Of a stretch of 64,000 nucleotides of DNA, positions 1 to 7,798 are shown piece after piece (the stretch's first letter is position 1; each line of letters starts with the position of its first letter). Below the pieces are notes generated by a model, which did no database searches, had not been told where the DNA came from, and saw only the letters and a list, made by a program, of their open reading frames with translations. Made by a program: the position numbers and the translations under genes. The stretch is taken from contig NZ_JAIVLF010000001.1 in NCBI RefSeq assembly GCF_020524485.1, positions 62,001-126,000 of the forward strand. Direction: 5' to 3'. Source of the stretch: Novosphingobium profundi (GTDB lineage Bacteria; Pseudomonadota; Alphaproteobacteria; Sphingomonadales; Sphingomonadaceae).

Positions 1-2315
1 ATGCGCGAGCCGGCGAGGAAGGCCTCGATGGCATCGGAAGCGAAGGCCTGGAGCCTGAGGTCAAGCGAGCTGTCGCCAAAGCCGGTCATGATCACCACCG
101 GCTCGGGATAGGCCAGCACGCCTTCATCCTTTGCAGCGATGTCGAGCAGGACCTCGCGCACGCGTTCAAGGTCCGTGCCGTAGGCCACGCCAATCGGTAC
201 GACCACGCGCGAAGGGCCGGACGAGAAGCTGCGATTCTTCACCACGCCCGCGATCAGCTGCGAATTGGGGACAATGATCTGGTGGCGGTCGAAGGTCTCG
301 ATATGGGTCGAGCGCACCGCGATCTTGCGCACGATGCCCGAATTATCGCCCACCTCGATCCAGTCGCCGACCTTCACCGGGCGCTCGATGAGAAGGAGGA
401 TGCCGCTGGTGAAGTTCTCCACCACCGACTGCAGGCCAAAGCCCAGCCCCACCGAAAGCGCGCCCGCCACGAAAGCAAGGTTGGAGAGGTCGAGCCCGGT
501 CGTCGCGATGGCGATCAGCGCGGCCAGCGTGATGCCCAGATACCCCAGGAAGGTGAGGAGCGCGGCCTCGGCGCCCGCGTCCATCGCGAACTCGGGAAGC
601 ACCGTCACCTTGAGGAAGCGCTGCAGCCAGCGGGTAATGAAGAAGCCCAGGAAGAAGACCGCCGCGAAAGTCGCGACATCCCCGATCGAGAGGCGCACCT
701 CGCCAAGGTCCACGCCATTGCGCAGGAGCAGGATGCCGTCGGAAATCTCCGCGCCGCTGAAACCCCAGATCATGGCGATGATCGGGAGCACCAGCAGCGT
801 CAGGAGGAAACCGGCCGCCAGCGGCACGAAGTGGAGCGCGCGGCGGTAGGCGTGCAGCTTTCCGGTGGCGAGGAGGCCCGTCACCAGCGCGATCGAGCGG
901 TGGAAGTAGATCGCGATGCCGATGACCGCGAGGCTGATCAGCGTCGAGGCGAAGAGGAAGCGCGCGAGCATGGCATAGCCCACCAGCGCGGCGAGCACCG
1001 AGGCCGCGCCGAACAGGCGCATCAGGCGCGAGATGGGGGTGGCGAAGTCGATGGCCTCGTGGGACGCCACGCTCTGCGCATCGGCCTCGATCCGCGCCTT
1101 CTGGAAGGCGCTGGAGAGGTGCCATAGCAGCCACGCGCCGATCACGGCGAGGATCGCGGACAGGACGTGGGAGACGTTGGCTCCTACCGCGCCGTGGTTT
1201 TCCAGGCTGCTGAGCACCGAGATCAGCGCGAGCAGGATCGTGAGGCGCTGGATCGTGCGGTTGGCGCTCTCACCATCTTCTTCCGGCAGGGAGATCAGGC
1301 GCAGCTGGGGAAAGGGGGAGAGGACCGCCCCTCGGCCCAGCCAGCGTCCCACCGCGATAAGGCCGCCCGCCCCGATAAGCGAGGGCACGATGCCCACGAC
1401 AATATCCTTGGGCATGAGCGGCAGGAGGATCAGGAGCGCGGTGGTGACGCAGATGGCCAGAATGATCGCGAAGACGACGGTGGCGCTGGCATCGAGCGCG
1501 AGGGTCCAGGCAAGCTTGCTCGCGATCGAGGTGGCCCGTGCCCGGCGCCGGTCGACAAGGGCCGACAGCCACTTCCAGCCCAGCAGGCCGAGCATGGGCA
1601 CGCCCACGATCACGACGAGGCTGCCCGCGATCATCCCTGCGATGGAGACTTCGCCCTGTTCCCGGCGGAACTCGCGGGTGCGGGCCTGCGCGGTGGCGAA
1701 GGCTTCCATGAGTTCGCCGCCCGCACGAATCCACTGGCGTGGATCCAGAGGGGACACGTCGTGGGAGAAGAGGCGCTGCTTGGTCAGCGAGGCGAGGCGG
1801 GCGTCGATCTCGGAGACCAGCACGGCGGCGCGGGCCTGTGCGCTCTGTAGGCGCAGCGTGGGGCGCATCAGCTTGCTGAGGGTGGCTTCCAGCCGGGCCC
1901 GTTCCTCGGTCACGCTTTCCGGTTCGTTCTCGCCTTCGGCGGGCGGCTCGCCCAGCCCCTCGATCTGCGCTTCTAGGATGCGCAGATCGAGCGATCCGTC
2001 GTTGGTGAGCGCCACCGCCCGGTCGCGGTCGGCGGCAAGATCGGCGCGCAGGGCGCGCAGCTGCGCGGTCTGATCGGTGTCGGGCGCGCGCTGGAGAAGG
2101 GCCTGGGCGTCGCGGGTGTGTCCGGCAAGATCCTCCATGAGCGCGGCGACGGCGGCCTCGCCCTCGTCCTGTGCAGCGGCCCGGGCGGGCGGGGTGCCAA
2201 GGGCCGCGGCGACAGCGAGCAGAAGCAGGGCTGCAAGGCTAGCCGTGCGCAGGGCCTGAAGGAAAACGAAGTCTGGGCGAAGTCCGGAGCGGACAAGATA
2301 TCTGGCCGAAAGCAC
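1..2315 (-). CDS. MscS-family mechanosensitive channel with DUF3772-type N-terminus (3' end cut by window edge)
   Basis: Inner-membrane small-conductance mechanosensitive channel, thought to release solutes on hypo-osmotic shock. The leftward frame stays open from a GTG at 2315 to base 1 (about 771 codons), so the C-terminus is missing. GTG is chosen because AGGAG lies 5 nt upstream and a signal peptide follows at once (LRTASLAALLLLAVAAALG, cut near ARAAAQ). A periplasmic coiled-coil-rich region (DUF3772 type) is followed by membrane segments and the MscS beta domain: ETFDRHQIIVPNSQLIAG near bases 300-240, then GTDLERVREVLLDIAAKDEG, and the C-terminal PEPVVIMTGFGDSSL. The large periplasmic extension matches MscK/YbiO-like members rather than minimal MscS. 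Nothing in the neighbourhood ties it to catabolism, so it is probably housekeeping. The family call is firm; the start is fairly firm. Confidence 0.9.
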   Translation of the reverse strand, partial: MLSARYLVRSGLRPDFVFLQALRTASLAALLLLAVAAALGTPPARAAAQDEGEAAVAALMEDLAGHTRDAQALLQRAPDTDQTAQLRALRADLAADRDRAVALTNDGSLDLRILEAQIEGLGEPPAEGENEPESVTEERARLEATLSKLMRPTLRLQSAQARAAVLVSEIDARLASLTKQRLFSHDVSPLDPRQWIRAGGELMEAFATAQARTREFRREQGEVSIAGMIAGSLVVIVGVPMLGLLGWKWLSALVDRRRARATSIASKLAWTLALDASATVVFAIILAICVTTALLILLPLMPKDIVVGIVPSLIGAGGLIAVGRWLGRGAVLSPFPQLRLISLPEEDGESANRTIQRLTILLALISVLSSLENHGAVGANVSHVLSAILAVIGAWLLWHLSSAFQKARIEADAQSVASHEAIDFATPISRLMRLFGAASVLAALVGYAMLARFLFASTLISLAVIGIAIYFHRSIALVTGLLATGKLHAYRRALHFVPLAAGFLLTLLVLPIIAMIWGFSGAEISDGILLLRNGVDLGEVRLSIGDVATFAAVFFLGFFITRWLQRFLKVTVLPEFAMDAGAEAALLTFLGYLGITLAALIAIATTGLDLSNLAFVAGALSVGLGFGLQSVVENFTSGILLLIERPVKVGDWIEVGDNSGIVRKIAVRSTHIETFDRHQIIVPNSQLIAGVVKNRSFSSGPSRVVVPIGVAYGTDLERVREVLLDIAAKDEGVLAYPEPVVIMTGFGDSSLDLRLQAFASDAIEAFLAGSR

Positions 2316-2683
2316 CTGCTCTCCTATAGGTGTATTTCGTATCAGGAACTGGTCTTATGGCATCAATCTGCAATCGATGCTGCCCCTTAACTGCGTGTGG
2401 ACTTGAAAAGATTGCGCGCGGCGAGGCGCAAAACGGGCGGCGCACGTTGCAGGCTTGCCGCGCGCATCTCACCGGGGCTTTGGCGTGTGTTGCGGGAAAT
2501 CGACAGGCCGTGCCAGGAACGCCGTCTCACTTGACCCGGGCAATTGACGAACGGGGGCTTCGCGCATAGCCGGGTAGGCACTTCCCCCATGTGTGCTACG
2601 CTTCCCCCCCGAAGCCGTAGCCCGACTATCCGGCCCACCGCTTTGCGAACGCGGGCATGTGCCGCCAGACAAGGACGATACCC
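2316..2683. other. Intergenic region with divergent promoters and one hairpin
   Basis: A 368-base gap between the divergent MscS-family gene and mlaA. No convincing gene was found: the short open frames have no RBS and no recognisable product. The only structure noticed is an imperfect hairpin at 2595-2621. GCTACGCTTC is followed by a run of six C and then GAAG-C-CGTAGC, pairing with one bulged C. It lies about 60 bases upstream of the mlaA start and could be in its leader. Its function is unknown. Confidence 0.4.
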
Positions 2684-3745
2684 ATGAGCCTGACGGCAGC
2701 TGCCGCCGCGTTGATGATCGGCTCCGCCATCCCCCAGGCGGTTGCGCAGGGTCCTGAGGACATCCCCGTCCCGGCCGCGCAGGAGGCCGAGCCGCAAGCC
2801 GAACAGGCGCCTCTCGCTGTGCCCGAAACGGCAGAAGCCCAAACGGCCCCAGACGATGGCGAGGCGGCCGATCCGGACTTTCAGGGTTCGGAAATCATCG
2901 TGACCCGCCGCCCCGGTGCGCCTCCGGGCGATCCGCTCGAGGCGATCAACGAAACCTCGTTCCAGGTCGTCCAGTCGGTTGACAAGGCGGTCGTCGAGCC
3001 GGTCGCCAAGGCCTACAACAAGGGCATCCCGCATCCGGTGCGCGAAGGCCTGCGCAATGTCTTCTCCAACCTCCAGGAGCCGGTGGTCTTTGCCGCCTAC
3101 ATGCTGGAATTGAAGCCGGGCAAGGCGCTGGAGACGGCGGGGCGCTTTCTCATCAATTCGACGCTGGGCCTGGCAGGCATCATCGATGTGGCCAAGCGCA
3201 AGCCCTTCAACCTGCCCTACCGGCCCAATGGCCTTGCCAATGTGCTGGGCTATTACGGCGTCGGGCCGGGCCCTTACATGTACCTGCCGATCATCGGCCC
3301 GACGACGGTGCGCGACCTCATCGGCGATTCGATCGACCGCCTGGCCTCGCCCGCCATGCTGGGCAAGCCCTTCACCAAGCCCGAGGTCGCAATCCCGATG
3401 ATCACGCTGGCGCAATTGGGCGAACGCGCAGCCTTCGACGACGAGATCAATCGGATCCGCGACACCGACAACCCCTACGCGACCTATCGCGAGCTCTACC
3501 TGCGCCAGCGCGAGGCCGAGATCGAGGCGTTGCACGGGCGGATCACGCCCGATGTCGTGCCGGTCTACGGGCGCATGATGCCGACGGCAGGCAGCGAGCC
3601 CCAGGACACCCCCGAACTGATCGAGACCCCCGAGGCGCCCGAGCCTGCCGCGCCCGCGGTCATCGCAGCGCCCGTGGAGCCGACGATCCGTTATGTTTCG
3701 GAGCCGGTCGTGCAGCCGCTGCCCGAAGGGTACGGTACCCGATAG
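2684..3745 (+). CDS. mlaA: MlaA/VacJ family outer-membrane lipid-asymmetry protein
   Basis: MlaA-type proteins extract mislocalised phospholipids from the outer leaflet of the outer membrane and pass them to MlaC. The family core starts near residue 83 (DPLEAINETSFQVVQ) and includes the hallmark NVFSNLQEPVVF, FLINSTLGLAGIIDVA and GVGPGPYMYLPIIGPTTVRD. The ATG at 2684 is preferred over the in-frame ATG at 2657 because AAGGA lies 8 nt upstream and the protein then opens with a signal peptide ending in AVAQ. Length is 353 aa. The N-terminus (residues 25-75) and C-terminus (about 300-345) are Pro/Glu/Ala-rich and probably disordered. The oddity is that no lipobox cysteine exists in the signal region, although E. 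coli MlaA is a lipoprotein. Other mla genes are not in the window. The 3' end abuts a paired-hairpin element. Confidence 0.92.
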   Translation: MSLTAAAAALMIGSAIPQAVAQGPEDIPVPAAQEAEPQAEQAPLAVPETAEAQTAPDDGEAADPDFQGSEIIVTRRPGAPPGDPLEAINETSFQVVQSVDKAVVEPVAKAYNKGIPHPVREGLRNVFSNLQEPVVFAAYMLELKPGKALETAGRFLINSTLGLAGIIDVAKRKPFNLPYRPNGLANVLGYYGVGPGPYMYLPIIGPTTVRDLIGDSIDRLASPAMLGKPFTKPEVAIPMITLAQLGERAAFDDEINRIRDTDNPYATYRELYLRQREAEIEALHGRITPDVVPVYGRMMPTAGSEPQDTPELIETPEAPEPAAPAVIAAPVEPTIRYVSEPVVQPLPEGYGTR

Positions 3746-3755
3746 AAAAATAGAT

Positions 3756-3868
3756 CCGAGGGCCATCGGCCTCGGGCTCCCCGAACGGTCGACCTCACCT
3801 CGCGCGCGCTGCCGTTGCCGAGGAAGGTGAGGTCGCCGATTCTGGGGTCAAGGGGCGATGGCCCCTTG
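3756..3868. repeat. Paired-hairpin convergent-junction element, copy 1
   Basis: Lies between the stops of mlaA (+) and the phosphodiesterase gene (-). The left hairpin (3756-3775) is of the CCGAGGG...CCTCGG type and is followed by GGCTCCC. The right hairpin (3849-3868) is CAAGGGGC-GATG-GCCCCTTG with an 8-bp perfect stem. Between them is an inner inverted pair, GACCTCACC and GGTGAGGTC. An A-run lies just outside the left hairpin, which reads as a T-run for leftward transcripts, so a bidirectional terminator role is plausible. See copies at 14291, 36570, 40419 and 58751. Confidence 0.8.
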
Positions 3869-3878
3869 AATCCTGCCT

Positions 3879-5045
3879 TTATGCTTTGGGCATCGTGTCG
3901 ATGGCGCGGCGGCCGAGCGCGGGATCGTCGGTGAAGAAGCTGTCGATGCCGGTCGCGATATAGGCCTGCATCATGCGCACCGAACCTTCGTCGTGGCGCG
4001 CGGCCTCGCCGCCTTCGCCGCGGTAGTCGGTGGGCAGGAAGACATTCTCCGGCCGAAACGTCCAGGTCGAGACCTTGAGCCCGGCACCGTGCGCGTCGCG
4101 CACGAGCGCGGTGGGCGTGCCGAGCGGGCCGGGCTTGCCGTCCATCGTGCCAAAGGGAATGATCGACTGCAGGATGGGGGAGACCCAGTCGGCGTAGTCG
4201 CGCAGGCGCGCCAGGCCCTCGGGGCTATGCATCTGCGCGTAGGTCATGCCCTCGCCGCTCTGGGCGAGGTCCACCGGGCGCAGGTCCATCGGCACGGTCA
4301 GCTGGAGCAGTTCGATGTTGCTCTGCCCGGCGATGCGCGGGCGCAGCCATCGCAGGTTCGATACCTCGAAGCTCTGCACGATGACGGGCGCGTTCTGGAG
4401 AATGGCGCTGTCCGCCACCGCTGCGAGGAAGCGTTCCTCCAGCGGCAGGCCGATGCCGCGAAAGTAGGTCGAGTGCTTGAGTTCGGGAATAAGACCGATA
4501 GTGCGCCCGCGCGCGGCGGCCTCGGCGCCCACGAAGTCGGCAATCTCGGCAAGCGTCAGGAGCTGGAACTGGCCGTCGTAGCGGTGGCTTTCCCCGCGCA
4601 TTTCGACCGGCAGGCGCTCCACCGCGCGCAGCGACTTGATCTCGGCGAGGGTGAAGTCCTCGGTGAACCAGCCGGTGACGTCCTTGCCATCAATGGTACG
4701 CGTGGCCTTGCGGCCTGCGAACTCGGGGCGTGTGGCGATATCGGTGGTGTCGGCGATGTTGTTTTCGTGGCGCGCGATGAGGACACCGTCCTTCGTCGCG
4801 ACAAGGTCGGGCTCGACGAAGTCGGCGCCGTCCTCGATCGCCCTGGCATAAGAGGCCAGAGTGTGTTCGGGGCGCAGCGCGGAGGCACCGCGATGGCTGA
4901 TGAGGAGGGGCTTGGCCGGGGCCGTGCGCGGGGCCGGGGCGCTCGTCTGCGCCCGGGCCTCCAACGCACCAGGCGCGGCCCCTGCAAGGGCCGCGCCGGC
5001 ACCGGCGCGCAGGAGGGTCCTGCGCGACAGTGTGGTGTCGTTCAT
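3879..5045 (-). CDS. Tat-exported glycerophosphodiester phosphodiesterase (GDPD family)
   Basis: Hydrolyses glycerophosphodiesters to glycerol-3-phosphate and an alcohol, probably in the periplasm. The N-terminus has a twin-arginine signal (SRRTLL at residues 7-12, then an Ala/Gly-rich stretch to about residue 32). The catalytic block HRGASALRPEHT begins at residue 51, followed by the acidic VEPDLVATKDG and IARHE of GlpQ-type enzymes; FTDDP lies near the C-terminus. Length is 388 aa. The frame stays open upstream into the receptor gene, but the ATG at 5045 is chosen because the export signal starts there and it sits 2 nt after the receptor stop, indicating translational coupling. Pairing with a TonB receptor suggests phosphodiester scavenging. 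A phosphate-responsive promoter is possible but no Pho box was identified. Confidence 0.93.
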   Translation of the reverse strand: MNDTTLSRRTLLRAGAGAALAGAAPGALEARAQTSAPAPRTAPAKPLLISHRGASALRPEHTLASYARAIEDGADFVEPDLVATKDGVLIARHENNIADTTDIATRPEFAGRKATRTIDGKDVTGWFTEDFTLAEIKSLRAVERLPVEMRGESHRYDGQFQLLTLAEIADFVGAEAAARGRTIGLIPELKHSTYFRGIGLPLEERFLAAVADSAILQNAPVIVQSFEVSNLRWLRPRIAGQSNIELLQLTVPMDLRPVDLAQSGEGMTYAQMHSPEGLARLRDYADWVSPILQSIIPFGTMDGKPGPLGTPTALVRDAHGAGLKVSTWTFRPENVFLPTDYRGEGGEAARHDEGSVRMMQAYIATGIDSFFTDDPALGRRAIDTMPKA

Positions 5046-5047
5046 TC

Positions 5048-7468
5048 TCAGATACCTGCGGTAAAGGTCAGGAACCACTGACGCGGAGCCAGCGGGAAGG
5101 TGGCGTAGACCGCGCTCGGACGGCCGGTGCTGATGGTGGAGGCACCCTTCTCGTCGAACAGGTTGGTGACGTTGAGCGAGACCGAGGCCTTTTCCAGCGG
5201 GATGTACCCGGCAAGGTCGAAGGCGATCCGGGCGTTGGCCATGTAGTAGGAGTCGACCACGCCGTCGTTGGTGTAGGTGGCGTAGCGCTTGCCGATGTAC
5301 TGGCCCTCGATCTGCGCGTCGATCGGGCCGAAGTTGGCCGAGATCATAGTCTTGTTCATCCACTTCGGGCTGCCCGGGACCTGCTTGCCGTCGGTTGCGT
5401 AGACGGTCGTGCCGTCGGTGTAGTCGCTACCATAGCGCGAGCTGTTGAACGAGAGCGCGTTGTAGATCGAGAAGATCGAGCCCAGGCCCAGCGTGATCGA
5501 GGCATCGACGCCGTCGGTTTTCACGCCGCCCACGTTGAACAGCGTGCTGGTGCCGCCCGTGATCGAGCCGCCGCCAAGGCCGCCCACCGTCGTGCTGATC
5601 GAGAGCAGGCGGTTGGAGAAGTCGACGTGGTAGTAGTTGATCTGCGCGTCGAGCGAGCTGAGGAACGAGCCTGGGAACACGTGGTGGCTGCGCAGGCCCG
5701 CCTCGTAGGTCCAGGACGTTTCGGGACGGCCCACATCCTTGAAGTAGTCGAACGCGGCCTGGCTGCCCTGGCCCCACGGCGCGGTGCCGTAGTTGCGCAT
5801 GTTCTTCTGGATGTTGAAGTAGATTTCCTCGGTGCCGTTGAAATCGTAGCGCGCGCCGATGGCGGGCAGGAACCAGCGCTTGGTGCTGATCGAGCCCGAG
5901 GGCAGGCCGCCGTCCATGCCCGAGTAGGACCCGGCGACCGGCTGGATCGGGTACCAGCCTTCGGAGAAGACGAGGCTCGACTTGAAGCCGCCCAGGACCG
6001 TCAGGCGGTCGGTGGCGTTCCATTCGTCCTGCAGGTGCAGCTGCAGCGTGTTCACGCGGTATTCGAGCGAATACTGCGTGAACAGCTCGTCCTTCTGCCA
6101 GTGGTAGGGATCGGTCGGCGCATTCACGTCAAGCGCGTACCACTTGCGCCAGGTCGTGCCCGAGTTGTGCTCGAACCAGGCGCCAGCCTGGAGGTTGTGG
6201 TTGCCAAGGTTCATGCGCAGCGTCGAGAGCGCGCCGGCACGGTCGATGCGGTACTCGGTGACGCGGGTCACGTAGCCGCTCTCGCCGGTGACCTCGACCT
6301 GGCCTGCGCGGTCCAGTTCGGGATAGTAGGCGGCCACGACCGAGATCGACTGGCCGAGCGGGCCCGCAACGACGCCCTGGCCATCGTTGTGGTGGTAGTA
6401 GACCTGGTTGGTCCAGGTGGTGTTGGACCCCAGGTTCGCGTCGTACTTGAGGTAGCCGATGTAGTCGGTGCGCAGCGCGGCCGAGAAGTAGTTGAGGTAG
6501 TTGCTGCCGTCCTCGGGCGGGGTGTCGCCATTTTCATCGACATAGTCGAGCGCGGTCTGGAAGTCGGGATACATGAACGGGCGCACGTAGGGCATGTAGG
6601 CCTGCGCGGCGTTGGCCGGGTTGACGAAGGTCGTCGTGCCGTCCTCGTTGGGCTCCTGCTTGTCCGAGAAGGCGGCGTAGAGGGTCAGCTTGCCCGCGTC
6701 GTTCTCATGAACGAACTTGCCGTTGGCCTGCCAGCCGCCCTGGCGGCCGTCGAAGTCCCAGGCCCGGGCGCGGTGGCGCACGACCGAGACGTAGCCCGCG
6801 TTGGTGCCGTCGGCGTCGAATTCACCCGTGTCGAGGCGCACGAAGGTGCGCGAGGTGCCGTAGGAGCCCACCGTCTGGCGTACTTCGGCCGACGCCTTGG
6901 CCCTGGGATCGGAGGTCGTCATCTCGATGCCGCCGCCCAGGTTGATGTTGGAGGGCATGGCGAGGTCGCCCGCGCCGGTCGATACGACCACGTTGCCCAT
7001 CGTTTCGGACACCATCGCGCGCTGGGGGGTGATGCCGGCAATGTTGCCGTAGCTCAGGTCGCCGAGCGGCATGCCGTCGAGGCTGTAGCCCAGCTGGTTG
7101 ATGGCAAAGCCGTGGATGAACAGCGACATGTTCTGTTCGTTGTTACCCCACGGATCGGCGGTCTGGTACATGACGCCGGGCATGGCCTGGACCGCGCGCA
7201 GCGGCGAGACGCCGGGAAGGATCTTCTGGATCTCGACCCCGTCCAGTTCGGTGGCCGAACGCGTGGTCTTGGCGGCGGTCACGATGATCGCGTTACCACC
7301 AGCCTCGTCGGCGGCGTCCGCCGCCGCCGCGGCGGCCGTCAGGCCTGCTGCGTTGCCGGTAGCGTCGTCCTCGGCGGTCTCGGCGAGGGCCGGGGCCGCG
7401 CCCGCGATCAGGGCTACGGCCAGGGTGCCCAGCGAGAGCGTGGCGCGCAAACAGGTCATTCTCTGCAT
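5048..7468 (-). CDS. TonB-dependent outer-membrane receptor (operon with GDPD)
   Basis: Outer-membrane beta-barrel with plug domain for TonB/ExbBD-energised uptake. The product is 806 aa with a signal peptide (SLGTLAVALIAGAAPALA). A TonB-box-like AIIVTAAKT precedes the plug (GVEIQKILPGVSPLRAVQAM and IHGFAINQLGYSLDGMPLGD), and the barrel carries a late NLFDEKGAS motif. The ATG at 7468 has GGAAAAG 6 nt upstream; a TTG two codons earlier is less likely. It is the first gene of a two-gene operon with the phosphodiesterase, so the ligand may be a phosphodiester or a complexed nutrient; this is inference. The protein ends in TFTAGI rather than the usual terminal aromatic residue. A perfect GGTCAC-TTGT-GTGACC repeat lies about 73 bp upstream of the start. 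Confidence 0.93.
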   Translation of the reverse strand: MQRMTCLRATLSLGTLAVALIAGAAPALAETAEDDATGNAAGLTAAAAAADAADEAGGNAIIVTAAKTTRSATELDGVEIQKILPGVSPLRAVQAMPGVMYQTADPWGNNEQNMSLFIHGFAINQLGYSLDGMPLGDLSYGNIAGITPQRAMVSETMGNVVVSTGAGDLAMPSNINLGGGIEMTTSDPRAKASAEVRQTVGSYGTSRTFVRLDTGEFDADGTNAGYVSVVRHRARAWDFDGRQGGWQANGKFVHENDAGKLTLYAAFSDKQEPNEDGTTTFVNPANAAQAYMPYVRPFMYPDFQTALDYVDENGDTPPEDGSNYLNYFSAALRTDYIGYLKYDANLGSNTTWTNQVYYHHNDGQGVVAGPLGQSISVVAAYYPELDRAGQVEVTGESGYVTRVTEYRIDRAGALSTLRMNLGNHNLQAGAWFEHNSGTTWRKWYALDVNAPTDPYHWQKDELFTQYSLEYRVNTLQLHLQDEWNATDRLTVLGGFKSSLVFSEGWYPIQPVAGSYSGMDGGLPSGSISTKRWFLPAIGARYDFNGTEEIYFNIQKNMRNYGTAPWGQGSQAAFDYFKDVGRPETSWTYEAGLRSHHVFPGSFLSSLDAQINYYHVDFSNRLLSISTTVGGLGGGSITGGTSTLFNVGGVKTDGVDASITLGLGSIFSIYNALSFNSSRYGSDYTDGTTVYATDGKQVPGSPKWMNKTMISANFGPIDAQIEGQYIGKRYATYTNDGVVDSYYMANARIAFDLAGYIPLEKASVSLNVTNLFDEKGASTISTGRPSAVYATFPLAPRQWFLTFTAGI

Positions 7469-7796
7469 TATCAACTTTTCCGTGCTATTTCAGGAGGTAG
7501 CGTCGGAGCGGTGAGCTAGGCAGGGGTGATGACCGTTTCGGGTCACTTGTGTGACCGGCGCGCGAATGGATGTCACGAACTGGACACGGGAACGTCGCGG
7601 ATTCGTCGTGAAGTTCGCGCCGCATTTTCGGGCTTATGTGTGGCATTGGCGACACAGGCCACGCCTGCGGGCGAGTCGCGGCACCCTCTCAAGGTTCGTA
7701 GCTGCGCAGAAGGCGAAAAAGTTCCCTGTTGGACAGGTGAATAATCTGCATTATCTTTAGCGCTAACTGCACGCAGGAGGCGCGGAGTTTCGCCTT
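7469..7796. other. Gene-free stretch with several inverted repeats
   Basis: A 328-base gap between two leftward genes. It should hold the promoter of the TonB receptor operon and the 3' end of the flavin monooxygenase transcript. The small rightward open frames here lack RBSs and recognisable products. Three structures are visible: GGTCAC-TTGT-GTGACC at 7541-7556, a perfect 10-bp palindrome TTAGCGCTAA at 7757-7766, and the long-range pair 7708-7718/7788-7798. Confidence 0.5.
7541..7556. promoter_or_regulatory. Candidate operator upstream of the TonB receptor operon
   Basis: Perfect inverted repeat GGTCAC-TTGT-GTGACC (6-bp arms, 4-nt spacer), 73 bp upstream of the receptor ATG on its coding side. 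The position suits an operator. No cognate regulator is adjacent, so the assignment rests on symmetry and position only. Confidence 0.35.
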
Positions 7797-7798
7797 CT
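7708..7798. repeat. 11-bp long-range inverted repeat spanning a stop codon
   Basis: AGAAGGCGAAA (7708-7718) and TTTCGCCTTCT (7788-7798) are exact reverse complements separated by 69 bases. The right arm includes two bases of the TAG stop codon (7797-7799) of the leftward flavin monooxygenase. In the mRNA this would form a stem closing a 69-nt loop just at the stop, which might protect or terminate the transcript. The palindrome TTAGCGCTAA at 7757-7766 lies inside the loop. Confidence 0.4.

Noticed and set aside
3879..5363. A longer phosphodiesterase product starting about 320 bases further upstream
   Set aside because: The extra N-terminus overlaps the receptor gene and lacks similarity, while the Tat signal begins exactly at the ATG at 5045.
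5030..7519. An 829-codon rightward open frame opposite the first TonB receptor
   Set aside because: Val/Ala/Arg/Asp-rich antisense frame without domain content; the receptor reading is clear.
7526..7760. Two small rightward open frames of about 70 codons in the gap upstream of the first receptor
   Set aside because: No RBS, no recognisable motif, and they overlap each other in different frames.
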